48,459 bases of DNA, from NCBI GenBank assembly GCA_025933935.1, contig JAICYZ010000003.1, positions 1 through 48,459 on the forward strand, written 5' to 3'. This document shows positions 9,052 through 17,763 of the stretch, piece by piece. The translations under genes were made by a program, and so were the position numbers. Origin of the DNA: Chitinophagaceae bacterium. Lineage in GTDB: Bacteria; Bacteroidota; Bacteroidia; Chitinophagales; Chitinophagaceae. Numbering within the stretch: position 1 is the stretch's first letter; each line of letters opens with the position of its first letter. The notes below the pieces were generated by a model. The model was not told the DNA's origin. It did not search any database and saw only the letters and a program-made list of their open reading frames with translations.

Positions 9052-9767
9052 ATTCCTAAAGTCAATGTTTTGTAAAAACTGCTTCGATATCCTGATTGGT
9101 TTAGAATGTGAATGAATGATTCTTTCTCCGGAAATTGGAGAACGGAATCGTTTAAATATTGATATGCTGCATTATTTTTTGCAATAATCTTTCCAATTTT
9201 CGGTGTTATAAACTTCATGTAAAAATGATAGAGTTGTTTTATAACAGGCAAAGATGGTTTGGTGCATTCTAAAACAATTAATTTGCCTCCAGGTTTTAAA
9301 ACCCTTTTTATTTCTGACAATCCTTGTTCAAGATTTTCAAAATTTCTTACTCCGAATGCGACCGTAACAGCTTCAAATGAATTATCAGGAAATAAAATTG
9401 CCTCGCTATCGCCGCGTAATAGCTCAATTGAATTTTCTAAACCGGATTTCGCAATTTTTTTTCTTCCAATATCGAGCATGCCTTCGCTGATATCAATGCC
9501 GGTAATTTTTTCAGGCTTTAAAATTTCATAACTGGTTATTGCAAAATCACCGGTTCCGGTAGCTACATCTAAAATATTTTTTGGATGCAATGAAATCAAT
9601 TCACGGATGGCTTTTTTTCTCCAGCCAACATCAATTCCGGCACTTAAAAAACGGTTTAAAAAATCATAACGGAAAGCGATTTTATCAAACATGCTTTCTA
9701 CCTGCTTCTTCTTGCTTTCTGTAGAATTTTTAAAAGGAACAACGGTATCGTGCGGGTAGATATTCAT
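9024..9767 (-). CDS. ubiE: Demethylmenaquinone methyltransferase UbiE/MenG
   Basis: This SAM-dependent methyltransferase converts demethylmenaquinone to menaquinone. Visible motifs are FDKIAFRYDFLNRFLSAGID, the SAM-binding ILDVATGTGDFAI, VTVAFGVRNF and RVLKPGGKLIVLE. A longer frame begins at a TTG at 9776, but that codon lies inside a TATCTTTG -7-like element, and the family N-terminus begins close to PHDTVVP. I therefore choose the ATG at 9767 (MNIYPHDTVVP). Its 3' end overlaps porT. Confidence 0.95.
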   Translation of the reverse strand: MNIYPHDTVVPFKNSTESKKKQVESMFDKIAFRYDFLNRFLSAGIDVGWRKKAIRELISLHPKNILDVATGTGDFAITSYEILKPEKITGIDISEGMLDIGRKKIAKSGLENSIELLRGDSEAILFPDNSFEAVTVAFGVRNFENLEQGLSEIKRVLKPGGKLIVLECTKPSLPVIKQLYHFYMKFITPKIGKIIAKNNAAYQYLNDSVLQFPEKESFIHILNQSGYRSSFYKTLTLGICTIYCAEK

Positions 9768-9773
9768 TGGGTT

Positions 9774-9781
9774 CAAAGATA
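9774..9781 (-). promoter_or_regulatory. -7 element (TATCTTTG) of ubiE-porT
   Basis: On the minus strand TATCTTTG fits TAnnTTTG and lies 6 bases before the ATG at 9767, implying a leaderless or nearly leaderless message. No convincing -33 TTTG is seen, so support is partial. Confidence 0.35.
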
Positions 9782-9958
9782 CTTTTTTGTTTTTAGTTAG
9801 TAGTTGCTGCGTCGACGTTTTTACTTTTTAGGACAACTTTAGCAATATAAGTTGAAAAGGGTTTGAAAACGCATTCGTTTATCAAGCATTTCATATGAGG
9901 TTATCACCGTTCCGTATATCATATACTAGCGAATCAGCACATTAACTTAAATTGCGGC

Positions 9959-10591
9959 ATGCACATTAAAAAAGCGCAATATCTTATCAGCAGTCCTTCT
10001 TATGAAAAATGTCCCCAACCGGACAAGCCCGAATATGCATTTATCGGACGCAGCAATGTAGGAAAATCTTCTCTGATAAACATGTTGGCAGATAATGATA
10101 AACTGGCTAAAACATCAAATCAGCCAGGCAAAACACAAATGATCAATCATTTTGAAATAACAAGTGTGGCGAAGGCGGGAGATTTCAATGAATCAAAATG
10201 GTACCTGGTAGATTTGCCCGGTTATGGCTTTGCAAAAATTTCTTTGAGCAGCCGGAGAAGATGGGAACAGATGATTGAAAATTATTTAAGAAAAAGAGAA
10301 AACCTGGCAATGGTTTTTGTGTTAATAGATGCAAGGCATCCTCCTCAAAAATTAGATTTGGATTTCATTAGTAACATGGATCTGTGGCAAATTCCTTTTA
10401 CATTGATCTTTACAAAAGCAGATAAAGAAAAACAAGCGGTAGTAAGTAAAAACGTAAAATTATTTTTAGAAACGCTGCGTAAAAATCAGCAGTTTTTACC
10501 GCAACATTTCGTTTCCAGTTCTTTAAAAAAATCTGGGAAAAATAAAATCTTGGATTTGATCCAGGAGAAGAATGATGAGTTACATAGTTAG
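9959..10591 (+). CDS. yihA: Ribosome biogenesis GTP-binding protein YihA/YsxC (EngB)
   Basis: This 210-residue TRAFAC GTPase is needed for large-subunit assembly. G1 GRSNVGKSS is at residues 30-38, G2 lies around GKTQMINHF, G3 DLPGYG at 85-90, G4 TKAD at 152-155 and G5 at VSSSLKK. It is divergent from ubiE, with about 180 bases between them that hold no gene. Confidence 0.96.
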   Translation: MHIKKAQYLISSPSYEKCPQPDKPEYAFIGRSNVGKSSLINMLADNDKLAKTSNQPGKTQMINHFEITSVAKAGDFNESKWYLVDLPGYGFAKISLSSRRRWEQMIENYLRKRENLAMVFVLIDARHPPQKLDLDFISNMDLWQIPFTLIFTKADKEKQAVVSKNVKLFLETLRKNQQFLPQHFVSSSLKKSGKNKILDLIQEKNDELHS

Positions 10592-10677
10592 GTCGTTTCC
10601 TTTTTGCTGCTCAAGACAGAGCAATGTTTGCATCGGTTAAAATCTTTATGCAATACACGTTTAATCCGTGATGATTT

Positions 10678-10696
10678 GCAGTAAACAAACAAATAA
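10678..10696 (+). repeat. Copy of intergenic motif CAGTAAACRAACAAATA
   Basis: GCAGTAAACAAACAAATAA lies between the convergent 3' ends of yihA and pheS. Close copies occur at 23569, 34320 and, inverted, at 45811. Its function is unknown. Confidence 0.45.
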
Positions 10697-10724
10697 CTTT
10701 TCTTTCGTTTCCTTAAATTTTCAT

Positions 10725-11753
10725 TTAAACCGCACTTTCAAATTGTTTTAAAAATCTTACATCATTTTCACTAAAAATTCGCAAATCCTTGATTTGATAT
10801 TTCAACATGGTAATGCGTTCAATTCCCATTCCAAACGCAAAGCCTGAATACTTTTTTGAATCAATTCCACAATTTTCCAACACATTCGGATGCACCATTC
10901 CGCAGCCTAAAATTTCTACCCAACCAGTGTGTTTACAAACGTTGCAACCAACGCCGCCACAAATAAGACAGGAAATGTCCATTTCTGCACTTGGCTCTGT
11001 AAAAGGAAAATAAGAAGGGCGGAAACGCACTTTAATTTCTTTACCAAACATCTCCTGTACAAAGAAATAAAGTGTTTGTTTAAGATCTGCAAATGAAACA
11101 TTATCGGCAATGTATAAACCCTCTACCTGGTTAAAAAAGCAATGCGCTCTTGCACTGATCGTTTCATTCCGGTAAACACGTCCCGGACAAATAATTCTGA
11201 TCGGAAGTTTACCCTTTTCCATTTCACGAACCTGCACGCTGCTGGTGTGTGTGCGCAGCATCCATGCGGGATTTTGAGAAACATAAAAAGTATCCTGCAT
11301 ATCACGGGCAGGATGGTTTTCAGGCAAATTCAATGCACTGAAATTATGCCAGTCGTCTTCAATTTCAGGACCTTCGGCAACAGCGAAGCCCAGCCGTTGG
11401 AAAATAGAAACGATTTTATTTCTTACAATACTAATCGGATGACGGCTTCCAATTGGTAATGCATCGGCGGGCAATGAAAGATCGATGCTTTCGGTTGCCT
11501 GTGCTGTGTGGTCCGTCGTGGTCTTCAGCTCTTCCCATTTATTTTCTGCAAACAATTTGAATTCGTTCAGCACTTTTCCCATTTCTCTTTTATTTTCAGG
11601 CGCCACGTTTTTCATTTCTCCCATCAGTGATTTTACAGAACCATGAGAGCCAAGGAATTTGATGCGAAAAACCTCAGCGGGATTTTTATCATCGCTGTAA
11701 AAATTATTGATTTCTTCTTTTAAATTATTGATTTGCGAAAGCAGATTTTCCAT
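10725..11753 (-). CDS. pheS: Phenylalanyl-tRNA synthetase alpha subunit
   Basis: The 342-residue protein is PheS, the catalytic subunit of the alpha2-beta2 enzyme charging tRNA(Phe). The N-terminal coiled-coil tRNA-binding arm is followed by class II motif 1 (GSRHPIS region), motif 2 (GRVYRNETISARAHC) and motif 3 (GFAFGMGIERITML). A Cys-rich segment (CLICGGVGCNVC) sits before the GWVEILGCGMVHP motif. On the minus strand TATTTTTG (11759-11766) precedes the ATG by 5 bases, suggesting a very short leader. pheT is not in the window. Confidence 0.97.
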   Translation of the reverse strand: MENLLSQINNLKEEINNFYSDDKNPAEVFRIKFLGSHGSVKSLMGEMKNVAPENKREMGKVLNEFKLFAENKWEELKTTTDHTAQATESIDLSLPADALPIGSRHPISIVRNKIVSIFQRLGFAVAEGPEIEDDWHNFSALNLPENHPARDMQDTFYVSQNPAWMLRTHTSSVQVREMEKGKLPIRIICPGRVYRNETISARAHCFFNQVEGLYIADNVSFADLKQTLYFFVQEMFGKEIKVRFRPSYFPFTEPSAEMDISCLICGGVGCNVCKHTGWVEILGCGMVHPNVLENCGIDSKKYSGFAFGMGIERITMLKYQIKDLRIFSENDVRFLKQFESAV

Positions 11754-11841
11754 ACTTGCAAAAATACGTGAAAGCGGAGAAGAATTTTTTTGATCAAAGC
11801 TAAAATAATAGAAACGTTATTTTATTTCTGCATTTTATTGT

Positions 11842-11849
11842 TAGGTTTG
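11842..11849 (+). promoter_or_regulatory. -7 element (TAGGTTTG) of the arginase-fold gene
   Basis: TAGGTTTG matches TAnnTTTG and ends 19 bases before the TTG start at 11869. The -33 position is only T-rich, so it is tentative. Confidence 0.35.
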
Positions 11850-11868
11850 CCCGACAAAAAAATAAAAA

Positions 11869-12999
11869 TTGATTTACGATTTACACCAATATCTATCTCC
11901 GCTAAATGCAGCTGAAATCAGCGGTGATACGGCTTATAACGACAGCCAGCTGGGAAGTGTTATTAAATTAAATGAAGAGGACATTCCTGATTTATCGGAT
12001 GTCGATATTGTAATCGTTGGTGTAAATGAATTCAGGGGAAATGGTTTTATCTCAACTGACAATTCTGCCGACGCAATTCGTAAAAAATTTTATGAATTGC
12101 ATTACTGGCATAAAGAAATTTCCATTGCTGACATTGGAAATATTAAAAGCGGGGCGTCATTATATGATAGTTATTCTGCACTAACGATTGTATTGAAGGA
12201 ATTGTTTCAATTACATAAAACGGTTGTCATCATTGGTGGTTCACACGACAATACTTTAGCGCAATATTTTGCTTATAAAGATTTAAACAAAATTATTGAC
12301 GCAACGATTGTAGATGCTACAATTGACTTGCGAAGCGAATCGACTTTGAGAAGTGAAAACTTTTTGATGGAAATGCTTACAGGCGAACCGAACATGGTAA
12401 GACATTACAATCACATTGCATTCCAAAGTTATTTCGTCCATCCCCGAATGCTTGAAACCATGGACAAGCTGCGGTTTGATTGTTTTAGAGTTGGAACTGT
12501 AAAAGAAGATTTGGATGAGATGGAGCCGGTGATTCGCAATTGCGATTTATTTAGTTTTGATATTGCCGCAATAAAGAACAGTGATGCTCCGGCCGTCACA
12601 GCCAGCCCGAATGGGCTTACCGGCGAAGAAGCTTGCACGCTTGCTCGTTTTGCAGGAATGAGCGCTTCGCTTTCTTCTTTTGGCGTTTATGGATATGACG
12701 CTTCTAAAGACCATCAGCGTCTCACGGCATTACAAATTGCACAAATGCTTTGGTATTTTATTGATGGAAGAAACCGAATCAGAAAGGAATCTTTATTGCA
12801 TGAAGCTCAGGATTTCAACCAGTTTCACACAGCTTTTGCAGAAGTAGATACCGTTTTTTTGCAAAGCAAAAAAACAGGAAGATGGTGGATGCAATTGCCT
12901 GATAAAAAAATGATTGCGTGCAGTTATAAAGACTATTTATTTGCAAGCAACAATGAAATCCCTGAAAGATGGCTGAGGGCACAAGAAAGAGATGTGTAA
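11869..12999 (+). CDS. Arginase/agmatinase/formimidoylglutamase-fold protein with altered metal site
   Basis: This 376-residue protein has the ureohydrolase fold. GGSHD at 123-127 supplies His126; VDATIDLR gives Asp149 and Asp153; SFDIA gives Asp231. In arginase these correspond to the full Mn-A ligand set. The two ligands specific to Mn-B are replaced: His of DAHxD is Thr151 and the second Asp of SFDxD is Ala233. About 60 C-terminal residues extend beyond the core (LQSKKTGRWWMQLP). The start is TTG, since an in-frame stop lies 6 bases upstream and no Met follows. It may be a mononuclear enzyme or a non-catalytic family member; annotation as an active arginase is not supported. Confidence 0.8.
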   Translation: MIYDLHQYLSPLNAAEISGDTAYNDSQLGSVIKLNEEDIPDLSDVDIVIVGVNEFRGNGFISTDNSADAIRKKFYELHYWHKEISIADIGNIKSGASLYDSYSALTIVLKELFQLHKTVVIIGGSHDNTLAQYFAYKDLNKIIDATIVDATIDLRSESTLRSENFLMEMLTGEPNMVRHYNHIAFQSYFVHPRMLETMDKLRFDCFRVGTVKEDLDEMEPVIRNCDLFSFDIAAIKNSDAPAVTASPNGLTGEEACTLARFAGMSASLSSFGVYGYDASKDHQRLTALQIAQMLWYFIDGRNRIRKESLLHEAQDFNQFHTAFAEVDTVFLQSKKTGRWWMQLPDKKMIACSYKDYLFASNNEIPERWLRAQERDV

Positions 13000-13058
13000 A
13001 TTATTTTCGACAGTAAGCAAAGAAATAAATTGAATTTATATTTTCAACATAAATTTTT

Positions 13059-14273
13059 TTACCTCCTGCTTGCAATCAATAAATTCAAATCTGTAAATTT
13101 CAAATCGAACCGTTGGCTCAAATGAAAATTAGTGAGCGCGCCTTTGAACAAATAGATGCCACTGCGGATATTTATTTTATACCACACCAGGTTCTCAAAG
13201 CCACCATCATCAGCCATTTCAAGCATCAACGGCATTAACACGTTACTGATCGCCTGTGAAGCAGTTCTTGCAAATCCACTCGGAATATTGGGAACGCAGT
13301 AATGAATGACATCATATTTTTTAAAAACCGGTGATGCATGTGAAGTGATCCTGGAAGTTTCAAAACAACCGCCGTGATCAATGCTCACATCTACAATGAC
13401 ACTTCCGGGCCGCATTCTGCTTACCATTTCTTCCGTTACAACAAGTGGAGTTCTGCCACCAGAAGCTGCAAGAGCGCCAACTGCTACATCACACGTTTTT
13501 AATTGCTTGGATAAAATTCCCGGTTCTATAACGGAGGTGTATAAACGTAAACCAATATTATTTTGCAATCGCTTTAAACGATAAATACTGTTGTCAAAGA
13601 TTTTAATACTTGCTCCCATTGCAAGCGCCGTTCTTGCTGCTTGTTCGCCCACAATTCCTGCCCCGATGATGATCACTTTTGTTGGCGGAATACCTGAAAT
13701 TCCACCGACCAAAACACCTTTGCCATGATTCGCATTGCTCAAATACTGTCCTGCTATCAGCATTACCGCGCTTCCTGCAATTTCACTCATGCTGCGTACG
13801 ATGGGATTGTGGCCACTATCATCTTTTAGGTTTTCAAAACTAAGCGCCGTAATCTTTTTCTCCATCATTTTCTCCAGAATTTCACGCTTCATCGCGGTAA
13901 CATGGATCGGTGAAATGATGAACTGATTTGGTTTTAATAAGTCAATTTCAGTTTCACAAACGGGCGCACTTTTTACAATTACATCACATTCAAAAACGTC
14001 TTTTTTTTGATGGGCAATTTTTGCACCGGCATCACTATAGTCTTTGTCGGAATAGCTTGCTCCTTCACCGGCTTTGCATTCCATGATTACACGATGGTTG
14101 TTGGCAACTAAAACACTTACCGCGTCTGGAGTAAGAGCCACACGGTTTTCCTGAAAAGAAGTTTCTCTCGGAATGCCGATTAATAATTCTGCGCCTTTGG
14201 GTTTGATGTCAAGAGTTTCTTCTAACGTTTCATAAGAGAAGGATGGGGAAACAAAAGGTTTTGAAGATGCCAT
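13059..14273 (-). CDS. ald: Alanine dehydrogenase (Ald/PNT family)
   Basis: The 404-residue protein matches NAD-dependent alanine dehydrogenases, which interconvert alanine and pyruvate plus ammonium. Visible are GIPRETSFQENRVALTPD at the N-terminus, a VKSAP segment with the substrate Lys, a PIHVTA segment with the catalytic His, the Rossmann motif VIIIGAGIVGEQAA and the VDVSIDHGGCFETS motif. It is about 30 residues longer than typical Ald, with an N-terminal extension of about 28 residues. It lies 39 bases downstream of tsaE. Confidence 0.93.
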   Translation of the reverse strand: MASSKPFVSPSFSYETLEETLDIKPKGAELLIGIPRETSFQENRVALTPDAVSVLVANNHRVIMECKAGEGASYSDKDYSDAGAKIAHQKKDVFECDVIVKSAPVCETEIDLLKPNQFIISPIHVTAMKREILEKMMEKKITALSFENLKDDSGHNPIVRSMSEIAGSAVMLIAGQYLSNANHGKGVLVGGISGIPPTKVIIIGAGIVGEQAARTALAMGASIKIFDNSIYRLKRLQNNIGLRLYTSVIEPGILSKQLKTCDVAVGALAASGGRTPLVVTEEMVSRMRPGSVIVDVSIDHGGCFETSRITSHASPVFKKYDVIHYCVPNIPSGFARTASQAISNVLMPLMLEMADDGGFENLVWYKINIRSGIYLFKGALTNFHLSQRFDLKFTDLNLLIASRR

Positions 14274-14312
14274 GTAGAAAATTTACAATGAATAGAATAT
14301 AAATATAAAATT

Positions 14313-14732
14313 TTATGCCGGAAGTTGTATCACCAATTTTCTTTCGGTGTCGGAAATAATTTCGAAATTAGAAAAAACGGTCTCATTCGGAAAAATTTCC
14401 GAAGCCCTTTCAGGCCATTCGACGAAACAAATTTCATTGCTGTTTAGACAATCTTCTATGCCTGCTTCTATCGCTTCGTGACTGCTTTTTATCCGGTAAA
14501 GGTCAATGTGATAAATTATGTTCCCGTCGATAGTTTTATATTCCTGGATAATCGAATAAGTAGGACTGGTAACGGTTTCAGCAACGCGTAATTCTTTGCA
14601 GAGTGCACTGATAAATGTAGTTTTTCCAGCTCCTAATTCTCCTGAAAAAGCAAAGACTTTATAATCGTTCAATGATTTTAAAAATTCAGAGGCGGCCTTT
14701 CCCATTGAATTGAGGTCAAAAAATATCTCCAT
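14313..14732 (-). CDS. tsaE: tRNA threonylcarbamoyladenosine biosynthesis ATPase TsaE
   Basis: The 139-residue P-loop ATPase is part of the TsaBDE complex that makes t6A at position 37 of ANN-decoding tRNAs. Walker A GELGAGKTT is at residues 31-39, followed by the switch segment TSPTYSIIQEY, IYHIDLYR and FVEWPERA, all diagnostic. It lies upstream of ald with a 39-base gap and downstream of the acyltransferase. Confidence 0.95.
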   Translation of the reverse strand: MEIFFDLNSMGKAASEFLKSLNDYKVFAFSGELGAGKTTFISALCKELRVAETVTSPTYSIIQEYKTIDGNIIYHIDLYRIKSSHEAIEAGIEDCLNSNEICFVEWPERASEIFPNETVFSNFEIISDTERKLVIQLPA

Positions 14733-14826
14733 AATTACCCGTGTGGTTTATGGTAAAATTAATTGAGGAATATAGAATAACAAAAAGTACACATTTGACG
14801 CCACTCATACAAAATAATTCTCTTTC

Positions 14827-15870
14827 TTATTTAGGATGCATTCCTACTAATTTTTTTAATGCCAGAAATTTTTTCTCTACAAGATTCCAACTTAATATCG
14901 CCATTGGAAAAACGATGACTATAGTGTAGAAAAACAAAGCAAAAGGATTTTGTTTGACAATACCTGTTGCAATAAGCATCTGTTGTACAGGAAAAGAAAA
15001 TATATAAATGCCATAAGTGAAGTCCCCATATTTTCCGGCATTGTTTGTAATTCCTTTCATTTGAGCAGCGCTATTAACGAGGACGGGAATTGAAAAAAAG
15101 TAAAGGAAATTTGATGCCGGAAACAAAACGCTTATTATAAAGGCCAGCAAACTGAATGAAATAAAGAAAAAGAGTGAATTGGAAAAATTGATTTTTAAAA
15201 AATAAAGTGCGGCTGAATTTAAAAAAAGCAGTGCATAAAAAAATGGCAAACCTGTAAAATACCTGACCATTTCACCATCGAAAAAGAACCGGTTGCACAG
15301 GTAAAAAACATTGATAACAACAATGAATAAAACGATGTAACTCCTGTGTTTTTTTCTCAATAAAAAAATGATGCACATCAAAATATAAAGCCGTTCTTCT
15401 AAAATTAATGTCCATAAAGAACCATTCACTCCGTTCTCTGCGATGTTATGAACAAATACGCCGGGCAGTGTAAACTGCAATCCAAAAACCGGCATGATAT
15501 TTCTAAAATAACTCCAGGTATTTGGGTTTAAAAAATAATCTTTTACAGAAAGTTTTGTAAAAAACACGCAAATAAAAACGGTCAAAATACAGTTAACAAT
15601 AAGTAATGGCTGGATGCGCAAAAGTCTCTTCCATAAATAATTTACAACGCCCGGCGACCTTGCTGCACTTTTGGCAATTAAAAAACCACTGATACAGAAA
15701 AATATACTTAATCCGATAAATGAAAAATTCAACCTGCCTTTTGTAAGTTGCATCAACGTCTCACTACCTGCTTTATGTAACAAAGAAAATGAATGGTAAA
15801 AAATAATCGAAAATGCAGCAAAAAGGCGTAGAAAATCATAATTGTTTTGAAACCTTTCGTGATGATGCAT
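14827..15870 (-). CDS. Integral membrane acyltransferase (OafA/YrhL, acyltransferase 3 family)
   Basis: This 347-residue multipass protein starts with NNYDFLRLFAAFSIIFYHSF, the classic acyltransferase-3 opening with the catalytic His in the first membrane segment. FFCISGFLIAKS and GSLWTLILEERLYI follow, and about ten hydrophobic segments are visible. Family members O-acylate lipopolysaccharide, exopolysaccharide or peptidoglycan sugars; the acceptor here is unknown. It sits between porX and tsaE on the same strand. Confidence 0.9.
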   Translation of the reverse strand: MHHHERFQNNYDFLRLFAAFSIIFYHSFSLLHKAGSETLMQLTKGRLNFSFIGLSIFFCISGFLIAKSAARSPGVVNYLWKRLLRIQPLLIVNCILTVFICVFFTKLSVKDYFLNPNTWSYFRNIMPVFGLQFTLPGVFVHNIAENGVNGSLWTLILEERLYILMCIIFLLRKKHRSYIVLFIVVINVFYLCNRFFFDGEMVRYFTGLPFFYALLFLNSAALYFLKINFSNSLFFFISFSLLAFIISVLFPASNFLYFFSIPVLVNSAAQMKGITNNAGKYGDFTYGIYIFSFPVQQMLIATGIVKQNPFALFFYTIVIVFPMAILSWNLVEKKFLALKKLVGMHPK

Positions 15871-16057
15871 CGATATTTATTCAAGCTGGAAATTTAAAGA
15901 AGTTTACAACAAAGTGTTATGAAAATTTTTAAAAATAAAAAAACTTATTTCCATTTCTTCTGCCCATTTCGCAGTAAAAGAACAAATAATCGGCATTTTC
16001 AATCGATTCATTTGTATAAACGATTAACGATCTATTTCCATGTAAGCGGTTTAAAAA

Positions 16058-17626
16058 CTATGCTTCCGATGACTTACTCGTCATTCTTATAACCGGGATG
16101 ATCATTTCCTCCAGGCTTACTCCACCATGCTGAAAGGTATTGCGATAATAATTTGCAAAATGATTGTAGTTATTCGGATAGCATAAATATCCATCCTGCT
16201 TGGCAAAAATGAATGAAGAATTTACATTAGGTACCGGCAATCCTGCCTGCCGCGGATCTCGAAATGCAAGCACTTCCTTTGGTTCATAATTCAGATTACG
16301 GCCGTGTTTATAACGTAGATTAGCTGTCGTTTGTTTATCCCCCACAACTTTCTGAGGTGTATTAACGCGCACACTTCCGTGGTCTGTTGCAATGATCAGA
16401 TTTATTTTTTTATCAGCAATTTTCTTCAATGCATGATGCAATGGCGAATGCTCAAACCAGGAGGCAGTAAGGCTTCTATAACTTACTTCGTCTGCAGCAA
16501 GTTCTTTCAATACTTCCATTTCTGTTCTTGCATGGCTGAGCATATCTACAAAGTTGTAAACGATCACATTGATGTCATTGTTTAAAAAATTATGAATATT
16601 GTCAACCAGTTTTTGTGCGTCCTGGTGATTGGTAATTTTGGTATAAGAATATTTCAAATCTTCTTTTCGAAGTTTTTTTAATTGAGCTTTCAGAAATTGT
16701 TCTTCAAACAAATTTTTACCGCCTTCTTCATCATCATTTTTCCATTCGACCGGAAATTGTTTTTCTATCTCTATTGGAAGCATGCCCGCAAAAATGGCAT
16801 TGCGACTGTATTGCGTTGCAGTCGGCAATAACGAATAAAAAGTTTCTTCTTCCTGGATTCTAAAATTTTCGGTAAACAAAGGCTGAATTGCTTTCCATTG
16901 ATCGAACCTCAGATTATCTATTAAAACGAAAAAAGTAGGAGTGCCTTTTTCTACATGCGGGAATACTTTAAATTTCATGAGAGAATTGCTCATGATTGGT
17001 GAATCAGCGGCGGGATTGGTCACCCATTTGGAATAGTTTTTTGAAATAAATTTAAAGAATTCCAAATTCGCTTCAGCTTTTTGTGATTGGAAAATTTCGC
17101 GCATTTCAGGACTGTCGCTTTTTTTCATTTCCAGTTCCCAATACACTAATTTTTTATAAATATCCATCCACCCGTTGTAATCCGGGTTATCATTCAGTGC
17201 CATGAATAAATCGCGAAATTGTTGCTGGTAAGCGGTGGTTGTTTTTTCTGCTACCAGCCTTTTGTTATCTATGATCTTTTTCAGAGAAAGCCATACCTGG
17301 TTTGGATTTACAGGTTTTATCAGGTAATCGGTTATTTGTGAACCGATGGCTTCATCCATGAGGTTTTCAGTTTCATTTTTAGTAATTAAAACAATCGGAA
17401 TTTGTGAATTAATTTCTTTGATTTTTTGTAGTGTTTCCAGGCCGGTTATTCCCGGCATGCTTTCATCCAGGAGCACCACATCTACAATATTATCTTTTAC
17501 ATAATCAATAGCGTCATGGCCATTGCTCAGCGATGTAACTTCATACCCTTTATGCTCCAAAAACATGATCTGGGATTTTAAACTTTCCATTTCGTCATCT
17601 ACCCATAAAATTTTTGCTGTATTCAT
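16058..17626 (-). CDS. porX: PorX response regulator with PglZ/alkaline-phosphatase-like effector
   Basis: The 522-residue protein starts with a CheY-type receiver domain: acidic pair VDDE at residues 9-12, phospho-acceptor Asp54 in VLLDESMPG and a conserved Lys in LITKNE. The C-terminal 300 residues form a PglZ-like alkaline-phosphatase-superfamily domain (FFVLIDNLRFDQW, IIATDHGSVRV, NTFQHGGVSLEEMI). This is the architecture of PorX, which with the kinase PorY regulates type IX secretion. porY was not found in the window. It is divergent from the HD gene and heads a same-strand run with the acyltransferase, tsaE and ald. Confidence 0.95.
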   Translation of the reverse strand: MNTAKILWVDDEMESLKSQIMFLEHKGYEVTSLSNGHDAIDYVKDNIVDVVLLDESMPGITGLETLQKIKEINSQIPIVLITKNETENLMDEAIGSQITDYLIKPVNPNQVWLSLKKIIDNKRLVAEKTTTAYQQQFRDLFMALNDNPDYNGWMDIYKKLVYWELEMKKSDSPEMREIFQSQKAEANLEFFKFISKNYSKWVTNPAADSPIMSNSLMKFKVFPHVEKGTPTFFVLIDNLRFDQWKAIQPLFTENFRIQEEETFYSLLPTATQYSRNAIFAGMLPIEIEKQFPVEWKNDDEEGGKNLFEEQFLKAQLKKLRKEDLKYSYTKITNHQDAQKLVDNIHNFLNNDINVIVYNFVDMLSHARTEMEVLKELAADEVSYRSLTASWFEHSPLHHALKKIADKKINLIIATDHGSVRVNTPQKVVGDKQTTANLRYKHGRNLNYEPKEVLAFRDPRQAGLPVPNVNSSFIFAKQDGYLCYPNNYNHFANYYRNTFQHGGVSLEEMIIPVIRMTSKSSEA

Positions 17627-17721
17627 CTATCGTTTTTATTAATCTTAATTTTTTTACCGTTGAAGCTGAATGCGTCTCACTTGTAGTTGTTACAAATGTA
17701 AATTATTCCCTCCCCAAAAAT

Positions 17722-17729
17722 TATCTTTG
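17722..17729 (+). promoter_or_regulatory. -7 element (TATCTTTG) of the HD-lpx operon
   Basis: TATCTTTG is a perfect TAnnTTTG and lies 34 bases before the HD gene ATG. A minus-strand match (TACATTTG at 17693-17700) faces porX, so the divergent promoters would nearly overlap. The -33 elements are weak. Confidence 0.4.
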
Positions 17730-17763
17730 CACCGGTTCGAAATCTTTTTAACAAATCGAAAGA

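Noticed and set aside
10592-10677. Weak stem TGCTC/GAGCA after yihA
   Set aside because: Only 5 base pairs without a T-run; not enough to call a terminator.
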